Positions 1 to 12,800 of a stretch of DNA of 64,000 nt are shown here, in pieces (positions within the stretch are counted from its first letter, which is position 1; each line of letters starts with the position of its first letter). The notes under the pieces were generated by a model, which saw only the letters and a list, made by a program, of their open reading frames with translations, made no database searches and had not been told where the DNA came from. The translations under genes and the position numbers were made by a program. Origin of the DNA: Pisaster brevispinus (taxonomy: Eukaryota; Echinodermata; Asteroidea; Forcipulatida; Asteriidae). The stretch covers positions 17,369,884 through 17,433,883 of the forward strand of contig JAMKCF010000012.1 of the NCBI GenBank assembly GCA_023634235.1, written 5' to 3'.

Positions 1-65
1 TTTAATGATGAGATGTTTGAGGTACTTGCACTGCAGTAGGTTAGCTACAGTAGTATCTCTGTCCT

Positions 66-252
66 GGGCCCAATTTCATAGAGCTGCTTAAACAGAAAAT
101 AATGCTTGACAATTTCCTGCTAAGCAGAAATGAGCAGGATACCAGTCACAAATTGTACACGTGACATGGTAGTTTGGCTGGTAACCTTATTTTGGTAAGC
201 AAAGTTTTATTGTGCTTAGCAAATTTTAGTGCTTAAGCAGCTCTGCTAATGT
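66..252. repeat. Family B inverted-repeat (MITE-like) element, copy 1
   Basis: It starts gggcccaatttcatagagct and ends gcttaagcagctctgc, and the two ends are inverted copies of each other. The interior is rich in gcttagcaaatt/aatttgctaagc motifs. A near-complete copy in opposite orientation lies at 54297-54489, and diverged relatives lie at 39179-39434 and 41577-41855. There is no coding capacity, so it is probably a non-autonomous DNA element. Confidence 0.7.
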
Positions 253-257
253 AGTAC

Positions 258-330
258 TTATAAAATAAGTACAACTTCCTTCTCACATACTTTGTATCAG
301 GACATGCAGGAAGCTGTACTTATTTTATAA
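258..330. repeat. Inverted repeat (hairpin)
   Basis: acttataaaataagtaca near 258 is mirrored by tgtacttattttata near 313-329, extended by acttcct/aggaag(c). The loop is about 25 bases. It lies directly beside the family-B element and has no coding content. Confidence 0.6.
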
Positions 331-848
331 CTGTATACATTGTATGATGGGGGAACAGTTTTCATTTCAGTTGGGGTTGAAAAGTCCTGAACTCTTAAAC
401 TGTCTAGCCCCTTGGTATGTCATTACGTCGAACATGTGCACATCTGCATCCGGTTTTACATGTACATGTAAATACTGCAGCTACCTGCAGCTCCAAAGCT
501 GGCACATAGTTCTGTGTTATTTTAGAACAAAAACCACTCTGATTGGTCAAAGACATTTCTTATGACAGAAACCGATATTTCAATAAGACCCTTGAGTCTT
601 TACAAGACCTACTACATGTATGTGAAAAGCAAGTCCGAAATTTATTCTGTTCTCGCAGAAATCATCAAAGACCAAAAAAATAAATGAATTTTCTACAGGC
701 TTCTAGGAATGTGGAGCCAGTTTGCATGGAGTGGGCGTGGCTTACAGTGGAATTATGTTACGCTTGCCGATAAGATTCAAGCCAACCATGCTTAACTTTG
801 TTTAATCTGTCTCTGTTGTAGCATGTGCTAAACTCGCAAGACAATAGT

Positions 849-3800
849 ATGGAACCAACAGCAGCCAAACGAGCGAACTGTGTCGGTGTAGAGAGTGATA
901 ATGTCACCTCTGAGGCTTCCAAGATGCGTATCTGCGTGGCCACGTGTAACCGCGCCGACTACTCCAAGCTTGCCCCCATCATGCAAGCCATCAAGAAAGA
1001 TGAGGAACTGGAGTTGTCGGTCATAGTCCTTGGATGTCATCTTATTGATGATTATGGGTAAGGAAAATACATGTGGGGTGTGGAAGGTGGGGTGGGGAGG
1101 GGGAGAGAGATCTCCAAAAGGGGATGATACACAGGACTATTGACCACTTGCGCGATACGCAGCGCACTTACACACTCCTATACTGTCCGCCATTTTGGGA
1201 GACAACATGTACACAAAGGAATTGACAACCCAAATGGCGGAAATGGTAGACGCGCATTTTGCAGAGGTGTGGTCCGCGTCTGCAAGGGGTCAATATGAGT
1301 TAACATGTAAAGGAAACAAAGTCACGCTCGCTAACGGGTCCCAAAATTTGAAATCCTGCGAGAAATCTACAGCCAAAAATTTTGGTTTCAGAAGAGTACA
1401 TTCATTTACATAAACCCTCTAAAATTCTCAAGAAAGCTCCGAACATTGACATTATCCAGTTATCTGAGAAAGCTACATTTGAAAGGATATTCCAATTGCT
1501 TGGATAAGAATCTTTACGGGTCTTCTGATTGAAAGTTAAGTTAACCTCTTTGTCGCAAACTTTACTATTCTCTTCACTAATCCTGCTCAAGCTAAGTTTG
1601 TCTAACAGTACCATTGCCATAAACAACCCAGTCTGTTGAATGATTATTAGAGTTGTTGTTGTTTTTTTTTTAAACTCCAGGTCAACCTACCGATACATCG
1701 AGCAGGATGGCTTATATATTGACAGTCGCCTCCATACTATCGTAAGAGGGGAGGATGAGGCAGCCATGGTGGAGTCCGTTGGCCTAGCCATGGTCAAACT
1801 CCCTGATGTCCTACTCCGTCTCAAACCAGACGTCTTAATCATTCATGGTGACCGCTTTGATGCCTTGTCCCTCGCTGCCTCTGCCGCGCTCATGAACATT
1901 CGCATCGTGCATGTGGAAGGTGGAGAAATCAGCGGCACAATCGACGACATGATCCGCCACTCCATCACCAAGCTAGCCCACTACCACGTCTGCTGCACCG
2001 AGCGGGCCCACAGCCGGCTGCTGACCATGTGCGAAGACAACACCGCCATCTTGCTCGCCGGGTGCACGTCTTACGATAAACTCTTGAGCACGGACTCCAC
2101 CAACAGCTCGGCTGTGATTCAGAAGTGGGTCTCGGTGGACGGGCAGCCGCATGAGTACATTGTGGCGTTGCAGCATCCTGTCACCACCAACATCAAACAT
2201 TCCTTGAAGATGTTTGGGCTGATGATTGACGCCCTGCTTGAGTTCCGCAAGAAAGTCATCATTCTCTTTCCGAATATTGATGCTGGTAAGTTTCATTTTA
2301 ATGTACATGCCTGTAGACTACGTAGCAAATACTTGGTGCGTGTTTAGCCGTGGAATGAGGAATGAGGTGCGTGCTGGTCTAGTTAGTGACAAATTTGGTA
2401 CCTAACTAGACCAGCATGCACTTCATTCCAGGGCTAACGCATGCGCACTGAGTGTTTGCGAAGTGGTCGATGTACACTTTACCCGGCCTGGAGTTACATA
2501 ATAATTCACACAAGTGCAAGAAAACTTCTTCTGCAGACCAAAACACATCACCCTCAGACAACCCTCCTCAGTACAGTGTCTGTACTGACGCATAAGGCTG
2601 CAGATTATGTTTTTTCATGACAAAGTCGTGACTGTGTACAGAATTCCGTGCTTGCATCATCAAAGGCAGTATCATCAAAGGCATAATCTCATCACAGGCC
2701 TGGAATTTTGTCTTTGGGACGGCAAGGCCATTTTCATTTTGGAAACTTTTGAAGGGGCACAAAGGCCAAGACCAGGGCAACAGAGGGCGTGACCTCTTTG
2801 TAGTTCAAGGCCTGCCACTATATGATAACCTACCTGCTGTACTATGTGAGCCACTCAGACTCTCCACCTCTTCTCTTCCCCTCACTCACTCCCATGCAGA
2901 AAATAAAGAAATGCCATGTTATACATGTATGATCCACTCAGATTATCTACTTCTTCTCTTCCCTTCACTCAATCCCATACAGGAAGTAAAGAAATGACAC
3001 GCGTGATGCGCCTGAAAGGTATCGAACATCATCCGGACTTCAAGACGGCCAAGCACATACCCTTTGAGGAGTTCATCGTTCTGGTGGCTAATGCTGGGTG
3101 CATGATTGGGAACAGCAGTGCTGGAATAAGGGAGGCTGGAGCATTCGGTACTCCAGTGATTAACCTTGGCTCTAGGCAGACGGGCAGAGAAACTGGTGAG
3201 TGATGGCGGGGCTTGAAAAACCCGGCTCGCTGGCCACCGGAAGTAAACGTATGATCAAGCAAAACCAGTAGTCTTGTATTTTTTCCCATGATGGAGTTAT
3301 TTCTAAACTTGCAGGAAATTTGCTGGTTAGTTCTGTGGTTTTCAGGGATGAGGAATTTCAGTCTTTTGTCTGAATTCATTCATTTGATTTCTGCCCATTG
3401 AAAAAAGTAGCCAGTTTTTTCTTCAGATACAAAAATATGACGTTCTTGGTTCTGCTTCTCTAGCTCTAAGGATACTGTTCCCAGAAGCTCCTTGAAGTCT
3501 GTCACTCCAGGGGTTAGGCCTATCATAAAGGTGCAAATGCAATCATTTCAACATACCTCCAAAAATTTAGATCCTAGTTTTAGACTTCTTTTTCAGCAAT
3601 GACTCTCACCACCGGGGCTGTCAAGTCTAAACCTTCTCTCACAATGTTTACAGCAGCTGAAAAATTGGGAAAAGTCTGTAATCTCCTCCCTTTTTTTTGT
3701 TGCTTCTGGCCTTGTACAAAATTCTATTTAGGGTCTCCTACCCTGGGAAAAGGGCACTTAAATTTGAAATAGCGGGGAAGATTTTTGAAACCAGGGCAAA

Positions 3801-6800
3801 CTATTAAAGGGAAGAATGACAAAGCCCATTTCATGTCTAAACCTCAAGTTTGGCATGTGTGGTAATGTAGAGAGACTGTAAATCCTGTAAAAAATGTATC
3901 ACCCTGGAAGTTGAGGGGGGCAGGGGTGGTGGAGGGTCCATTTTACACCAAGAAGAGGCCACCATTTTTTGTTCCATCACACTCCTAAAAAAGATGTAAT
4001 CAACATATCCTATGTTAAGAAGTAACTATAATTAGTAAACTTAGGGGTACACCCACGTGTACAATCTCTTTTGGGAGGGGTGTTTGCTCTGAAAAGAGCA
4101 GGTGTGGTCTTGACCTTTCGAACAGTATACTCTGCTTGTCTTCAGTATCCTACATTGATTACAACAGCTGGGCATTTTTTAGTTCATAAAACTCGCGAGG
4201 CACAAGTAGAAAAAGGTTTAAATGCTGATTACGACGATTTTTTGTGATTGTAGGTGAAAATGTGCTGCATTGTAGAGAGGCAGACACTACACAGAAGATC
4301 ATTCATGCCCTTGAGATTCAGTACCAGAAGCAGTATCCACCGTAAGTACATTTACTTAGGGCTAGACGGCTCAGTTTCTAGAGTGCCGATGTGGCAGGAG
4401 ATTCTGTCCCCTCCGTATGGCGAACTGTGTACAAACTTCTTCTGATAGCGCCCTCTTTTGTAACCGTCCTCCTTCAGCCTACATGTATGTTAATTTCCCA
4501 TATGGGGGGACAGAATCTCCGGGTGGACAGATTTCCCTAGGACACCGGCACGTTAATCCAGAGGTAGTTGGTTCAAATCCTGCTCCAGTCAGTTTTTCTT
4601 TGTTCAACCCCAAGTTGTTTAAATTTTACCGTCAGTTTCCCTTGTGGTTTAATTACTTGATATTTGAAATACAAAAGTTGCATCCCTTTATTAGGTGATC
4701 CCTTAACTGCCGCTTTGTAGGTTATAATTCTGTGGTACATTTTCATGTAAATTCAACAAAAATGATGTTTGAACGTGTATGCCCAAAAGAAGGATGAACG
4801 AAACGTTAATGGAGAAAGAACGTATGCACACAATGATGAAGTAACCTACCATGTACTTGTATGCCACACTTCTCCGTCATTGATTTTGTATTTATGTACA
4901 CCATGTATGGTCAATCTGTGCAACAGATTGCCTTTGCAGGAGTTGATCAAGGTTGAGAACCCTAATCTCTTTCAACAGTGGCACAAATTATGTTGCAATT
5001 GAGCACAGCTGGTGGCTTCTCCAGTTTACCACTCTCACTGAAGCACTTTGGGCAATGGCTTTGCTCTCTGCAAGGTATTTGTGTGCCTCAAAATGTCACT
5101 GTTGTGGTATAGTGAGATATAGGATGGTTGTCTCGACAGACTCACTTAGAGTAGGAATGTTATTGGCTGCTGCTAAATAAAAAAAACCAGGATAATAAAT
5201 TTGTATTTGTCCCATCTCTAGGTCATACATTTATGGGGACGGCCACGCAATTCCAAGGATTATGAAGTTCCTCAAGTCCATTGACATCCACTGTGAGACC
5301 CAGAAGTCTTTTGTATTCCCACCCATGCCTGCAAGCCATAGTCGGGACATCGACCACATATTGGAGACGCAGAGCGCCCTCGCGGTTGACCTTGGGGGCA
5401 CACAACTCAGGGTGGCCCTCGTTGACAATCATGTAAGTTTGACAATATTGTTTTATGATTTCTGTAACAAAAAGTTTACCAGTTGTTGCTGGAAAACGTA
5501 ACAAGAGAAGTATTGCTGAAAGTGCACAGGCCTAGAACTTCATCTTTGAGAGGGCAAGGCCATTTTCATTTTGCAAAGGGCACTTTTATTGTCGAATCTG
5601 TGGTCACCAAAGTCATGACCATGGCAGCTTCCATGGCGTCTGTGTATTTCCAGGCCTGCCTGCACAAAATTCTTTCATTTTTTTTCTTTAAACGTGACCA
5701 CCAATTTTTTAATGAAATTTTCACGGGTTGTTTATACAGTGTGGTAAATGAAAATGGTGAATGTTTACTCTTCCCATACCAATGACGTCATGATAAAAAA
5801 ATGTGGGCCTTGAAAAACAGCTGTGGTTCAGAAAAGCTGGTCACTTTCGAAAGTTCTCCTCGTGCATGTACGTTAAGTGGTTCAGAGGAAGCTTTCTTTC
5901 TTCCTAGCCCCGTACATACATACTTGTTACACTGTGGTAATATATTGTGAATTTGTATTTGTTGAGAAACCAATCACGTGATGTGATACAAAGACCTGTA
6001 CTAGCTCAGGAGAACATGAGTGATGTACCCCACTGGGTGCATTATTTTGACCATGCCCACTGTTGGTCATTTCTGGCGAGGAAAATAGCCCTGGGTATGA
6101 GGTTGTACTTACGCTGGTACTAGGTAAATTGATACATTCCTTGTGAGATGTGCCAGAGGGAAGAGTGAAGCATTCTTTTTTGTCAACGACCTATGTCTGC
6201 TTTTTTTAACTGTGCCAATTTCATCGTAATAATGTTGGAAGATGACAACAGATTTCCTCCAAAGAAGAACACCCTGGTAAATGGCATCCTTTGCGTTAAC
6301 TTGGGTGCTATTTAAGTCATTTCATGCATACAATGCACATATCATAAATACAAAATAATAAAATGTAGCTATCGGAAGAGTCCACACAACTCCAGGTCAA
6401 ACTCGGACATGTGCATCAAAGGTTTGTAAGTATTAAGTGTGGAAAGACTTCAAAACTAAAAACAAACAGAAAATAAGCTTGTTCAGAAACAAGAACGACA
6501 GCCTTTGGGAAAAGACAAATTTGCATAATCAATATTCCACTGCAGTCATGATGAGAACTTCTTGTGGACTTAAAAATCAATAATTTGTTTACGTCAACAC
6601 TGTGTGTGTTTGTTTGAGAGAAGGTTAGCCACGGTGGCAGGATTCAGACAGGTGGTTTGGAGCATTTGGTTGGCATGTGTGTTTTCCCCTGTTTTCCGAT
6701 GGAGCAATCAATAATACACCTCATTTTTACAAAGTGGCCGCTCAGATGTTCACAATGTTGTGAAAAAGATGTGCACACCATCTGAAAAAAAGGAAATAGT

Positions 6801-9800
6801 GGTATGGATCTATTTAATTCAAATTCACAGTAACTTCTTTCAAAATAGTGTAAATGGCGTGGGCATTATTATTGCAGTTGTGTATCCATGTATTTTACAA
6901 GGGTGTGATCAGAATCGAAAACAAAAAACCTGAAAAAAAGAACTGGACAGTCATGATGATTATGGGTCCGATGTGAGTGGGAAATAGGAATTCACGTGTA
7001 CACATTCGGCTATATTGGTGCTTGTTTTGAATGCGAAATCACTCATGACAAAAAATGGTTGACATGCAATGCGTGTTTCGACAGTCAAACGGTAAAGATC
7101 TCTATTTACCAGCCAATGAGGCTCGACTTTGAACATTTACCACCACATGTGAGCTAAGGTCAGTGTCATGATTTAATAAGCATGATGAGAAAAAAAAGAT
7201 TATAACAAATAAAATAACAAGTCCATGAGCAGGTTTCTTGGGTCTGTCCCGGGTGAGCCACAAGAAAGAGGTCAATGTTACTCAACTGCACTGGGGTCAG
7301 ACCTGGGTCGACCTGGGGAAGCTAATCGAATGCACAACACAGGGAATGAGTTTGCCCAGCAATTTTGCATAGCAAAAATATTTAGACTGCTTTTTTTTGT
7401 GCACACTGAATGCTAATAGTGAGTAGCAAATGATGAAATTTGAGGAGCAACTGATGCATTTTGTGTAGCATTTTGCTGTACATGTGAAATTATTTATACA
7501 TAGTAAAGATCTAATTACGCCTTGAATTCGGCTCCTGAAGGGGTATGGCAATTTTCCTCTGGTAAGGGGCACTCTATGAGGAAAATGTTAATTTGTATTG
7601 GAACTTCGCAGAGGGCACCACAGCAAAAGCACAGGGCACCATGGCAATTGCTGTGGGTGCTGTGGGTTACCTCGAAGCCAGTCTAATTTACAGAGCATCT
7701 CCTAACATTGACTGACTGATTCAAACCCTTATCCTACAAAATAAGAATTTGTCTGGGTTGGATTACCCGCAAAGCCTTCCACCCACTCTCTGCATGGGGG
7801 CGGGCATTCCAGTCTCAGCAGACTTTTCACATTTGGATGCTGTGTTACTGTTAGACTGTAGACAAGCCACATTTGTCTGGCCAGGATGTCTAGGGGGTAG
7901 TCATATAAATACAAATAATACATGTAGGAAGTGTATACCATTCAGTATTTATTACGCATAATTCATTCATTCATTCATTCATGATGGTTTATTAAGATCA
8001 TCCATCGCAGTTGAAAGCTGAATTGCACATGATTTACAGTAAAAACAACTAGATCAATAACACAATAGAAAGCCACTGAAAATGTGGAAATACAATACAC
8101 AGAATGACAATAAACATTTACAAAATTAAAATTTAGGGGTTTTAAAGCCACCTATTGGGAAATCAGGCAACTGTTAAAAGAGCATAATGAACCGCTATCA
8201 GAAGCTCAACGTATTCTTATACTTATGATATATATGGATGTTAGATTACTATTTTCAAAATCTTTACTTTGGGGTGAAAAAAGGGGGCACGGCTACATTG
8301 TTCAAAGGATGGTGTCTTAAAAACGAAAAAGATTTGACAGGAAAAAAAATGTGTGTGCTCATGACACCTATAGAGGATTCTTTTTAAAAAAATTAAGACA
8401 AATTTTTGAGTTGGTCACTGTCAATTTTTCAAAATTTTAGGTGAGTTGGCATGGAATGACCCACATAAAACGTGTAGATCCTTGTTATTTGAATATTTTT
8501 CACAATAAGCACAAAATAGACATGGAAACTCGTCCACCCCCACTCAGAAAAACAAACAAACAAACAAACAACCTAAACGACAAGGAAGACTCCATGTAGA
8601 TACCAACCTAGTCTGATGCAACACAACCTTCCCTCCTTTGGACAAACTGGGTTAAGCGATGATTTTGGAAACAACGCTGCGAAGCATTCAAAGCATCCTA
8701 TAATCATCCCTATAGGATTCCTATATTAAAATTGGAACATCTCGACAGTATATATTGCAAAATAAAAGGATGATACATGATGAGTGTTCCACCAATCAAA
8801 TGACAAAGATCTGTGTGTGCGTTATATAGCATTGATTAATTTCTCTGTTGTAATAATTACTTTTGCCAGCTTAAAACATACCTTTCAAAAATTTTACAAA
8901 TGCTGCTATCATCCCTGTCAATTTGTTTTTGATGTAATAGAATTTACCCCAAAATGCCTCCACTGGCTCTTCTCTTTCCAGGGACAAATACTGATTCAAG
9001 ATTCTAATGCCACCCCTACGTCAAATGAAGAGCGGATGACATGTCTGTTAGAGATGCTGACGAATGTCTCCCAGAAGGCAATATCTCTCAACTGTAGAGT
9101 GCTGGGAGTGGGTAAGTACAACCCCCAAAATATAGACGGCCTCTTTGATCTACTGCCTTAGTGCTGAGGAAACTGTTCCCAAAAGCTCCTTGGAATCTAC
9201 AATAACTCCAGGGGTGACCAAAAGGTGGAAACGTCATCATTTCAGCATGCCTCCTAACTCCTAAGGTCTGGCTTCAGGTTTCAGACTTTTTGTCAGCGAA
9301 GACTCTCGCCCCCTGAATTATGTGTTATTTAGTACGATGCTTGTGAAATGACTGTAGGGTAACATTATGTAAGATGATACACATAAAAAGTAAAATCCTT
9401 CTGGATTAGAGGGGTCAAATGTCGAGAAAATTACTGGACCACAGGGACTGTTCAGCGACATTCTTTTCACTGACAAATATTTGTACAAGTTTCTTTTTTA
9501 TGTTGTTGTTATTACTGCAATACATTTGTCTCCTTTCTTTAGTTTAGAATCAATGTACTTTGTGCTCAGAGTGAGTTACAACTATGTCTCAGGTTTATTT
9601 TGTATTTCTGGGCGAGAATGTAAAAAGTGCGTTCACAAATATCATTGTATTGTTGATATGTATTGAAACTGCATTTTGTAATTACATTTGTACATGTAGT
9701 TACTTTTCAATTTACATAAATTTAGCTCTTTATTTGTTTTACAAGGCTCAAGTTAATCATTTCCACATGAGATACGGGTGGTATAATTGTCATTAAAATT

Positions 9801-12800
9801 TTTAATGTATTCGTTCATTATTGTTATTTTTGTATGTACAGTTACGTGTACACCACCCAAAAGCAGTGTGTACGTGTACTACACATGCAATTCAGTACTG
9901 ATTCCATTTGAGGCACCTGAAGGTTTTTTTTTTATCTAGTTTTTTTTTTATATTTTTTTTTATATTTATGTGGCTAATTCTTTGTATTTCTGTATTGGTG
10001 ACAGGTATCAGCACAGGAGGCCGTGTCGATCCTAGTCAGGGAGTTGTCAAACATTCAACGAAGGCACTTGAAGGTAAACAAACAAACAAACAAACAAACA
10101 TTGAATCAGAAGTCGGTTAATTGTTATATTTCTGTCCCTCCTGTATAATATATTGACTCCAACCACCCTGGGTTCAATTTTGTAGAGCTGCTAATTGTGT
10201 ACATTCTTTTACAAGCAAAGAAAATTCGTGCTTGTTTTTGGTTACCTGCTGAAATGGGGGTGTAATATACATTGCATTTAACTGGTTCCCTGTTGATTGT
10301 TGCTCGGCATGTATAAAGATTGTTCCGAAATTTTTTCTACGATGCCCTGGATCCATAGAAACCTTTTTGAAGATTTTTTCCTGAGGTTGACTCAAGTATG
10401 AATCTGCAACACCAACTGTAACTTGGGGGACCGAGGTTCGAATTCACAAAGACCTATTAAGATTGATTTTGAGATGTATATAAATCTTAATTGCTAAGCA
10501 AACTGTGATGTCACAATACAAATCGCTATGGTGATATTGACCACACCCATCTTGAGATGAGCTTAGATTGTTTGTGAAATCACGCCAAGGAATCTCAAAA
10601 TGAAAAAAAGGTAGAAGTAAACGCTCTTTCACCCCATGAGGTTTTGGTACGGGATTTCCATAAAATATGTTTATTATTTGATCTCATAGACTCTCGGTAA
10701 AAACGATCAAATCCTTGTTATAATCTGGAAAAACTTATCCCTCAGTTGACACCTGTCTGCCTTGTTTTCATCGTTATTTTTTATTAATTTTTTTTACAGG
10801 TTGGTCAGAGATTGATCTTCGATCACCAATATCCAGCTTGTTGCATCTCCCTGTGTGGGTCGATAACGACGGCAACTGCGCTGCTCTAGGAGTACGGGCC
10901 TTTGGCTGCGGCAAGGGAATCGATGACTTTGTTACCATAGCCACTGGAACAGGTGCGTATCTCGTCGTTTGAACGGGAACGGTCGAGGAAGTTTTCCACA
11001 TGACTGGACTTATCAAAATGTCCCAACTGATTTCGTTTGTGATTATTTTGAAACTGCCCTCTGTAATTTCAATATACAAACTGTAGTAAGGTACTTTGTC
11101 AGTTTCTTCCCAGGAACTGGTTCACTACTGAGCTCCATACCTGTATTCTGTTTCCCTACTGACTATAATTTGGTAATAATATAATACACATTGTACCTAG
11201 TTCTTATATTGTGTATTTTGCAATAATGTATCACTGCGCTTTACATTAAGTGCCCTGGTCATTTGGGCAACAACATTTCTGCAATCTTTCTCAGCTCCAT
11301 TTCTCTCTGAAGGCTTTTTCAAACACATTTTAAACCTCTACCCTCGCAGGTACCAATTTATTCCCCTGCAAATATTGTAATATTGTAAATATTGTAATAT
11401 TGTAATATTTTACGTTACTGTCCTGTGTTTTTATTTACACAAAAACACAGTATCTCCTGTGTTTTTATATAAATATTAACATGGCTCAGTTCCATTGTAA
11501 TGTTAACAGATATCTATCTACTTTTTGATTATCTCTTAGTGAATAACGTTCTGTTTAAAGGTCAAAGGGGAAACTTGTCTAGATGTCACCTTTAAGATAT
11601 ATGACAATAAAGACATATTTATGCTAAGTAATGTATTTTGTCAATTTTAGGAATCGGTGGAGGTGTCGTTCTCGGCGGGAAACTGATCCACGGGACAAAT
11701 TTCTGCGCAGCTGAGCTGGGTCACACCAAGGTCTCCCTAGAGGGTCCAGTGTGCCAGTGTGGAGGAACGGGATGTGTGGAAGCGTACAGCTCGGGATTAG
11801 CACTCCAGAAGGAGGCACAGAGGCTTCATGCAGGTGAGGGGTTGGGGTGGGCCTTGATCATAGCAGCATGGGAATCTGATAGTTAATTATTTGGGAGGCT
11901 GGTCAGCCTTGCTGGCAGCTGAAAGGCTAAATTGAGAGTTATGCTGGAAGACAGAAGAAGTACTAAGTATCGATGCTTAACGCACAACGGTGTGTGGATA
12001 AAACACAAACAATAAAAAAAAACTGAAGTTAGAGTTTTGAAATTTGGGTTTATAACATTTATGGTATCTCCTCTCTTACAGACGGCACTCTGTTTCAAGG
12101 AGACGTCTTAATTGAGAATGATCAGCCAGTATCAGCGAAGCATCTCATCGAGGCGGCCAAGACGGGAAACAAGGATGCCCAGGAGATTCTCAATAGAGGT
12201 AAGGAACTGGATTTTTCTGGATTTCCAGACTTTTATAAAAACATATGTCTTCCGGATTTTAGTAGCCTATCCTATGAAAGTTTTCATAGAATGGTTTGAC
12301 AAGTCTTGGTTTGCTACTTTTTGTGTGCTATGATTTTGTGTGCTGCATTCTCCTGAAGACGATCAGAGCATACTCATCGAAACGTTGGGTCTTTAACCAC
12401 CGATTCTTTTCAGAACCTACACTACTCAAAAGAGATTTTCACATGGTGTTACTGCAAACCTTACTTAGTTATACTTCCACCATGCAAAGTTTCAAATCCT
12501 ACAATTTTCTGATTAGTCAGAACTAATCTTCAAAATTATATTATAATTCACTAGGAGTTTTTTTCACCTCCATTGGCTCCATCTCTGATATGTTGGATGT
12601 ATACAGTCAGTAAGTCTTAAGATCTTCACTGTAATGAGCAAAGACAACCTGGAAGGCGACCCAAAGAAAATATTGGCTTTGACTAATTTTGTATCTAAAT
12701 TGCCTTTTCTTTGAAGGAGCTAAAGCCATCGGAGCCCTCGTGGTGAATCTGGCGCACATCCTGAACCCCTCAATGGTTGTACTCTGTGGTGTCTTGGCAC

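Larger units (their letters stand above)
1..821. other. GNE upstream flank
   Basis: No coding exon is recognised. The stretch contains a family-B inverted-repeat element, an adjacent hairpin at 258-330 and an acceptor (ctctgttgtag) at 811-821 leading into the first GNE coding exon. That acceptor implies an untranslated or alternative 5' exon of GNE lying upstream, either in this stretch or beyond the window edge. The region around 725-745 (gtgggcgtggcttac) is GC-richer but I cannot call a promoter from it. Confidence 0.5.

Noticed and set aside
825..1061. GTG at 825 as the GNE start
   Set aside because: It is upstream of a good-context ATG at 849 in the same frame, and nuclear animal genes rarely start at GTG.
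1640..1680. Upstream extension of GNE exon 2 coding sequence
   Set aside because: It is a polypyrimidine tract plus acceptor (taaactccag) directly before 1681, so it is intron.
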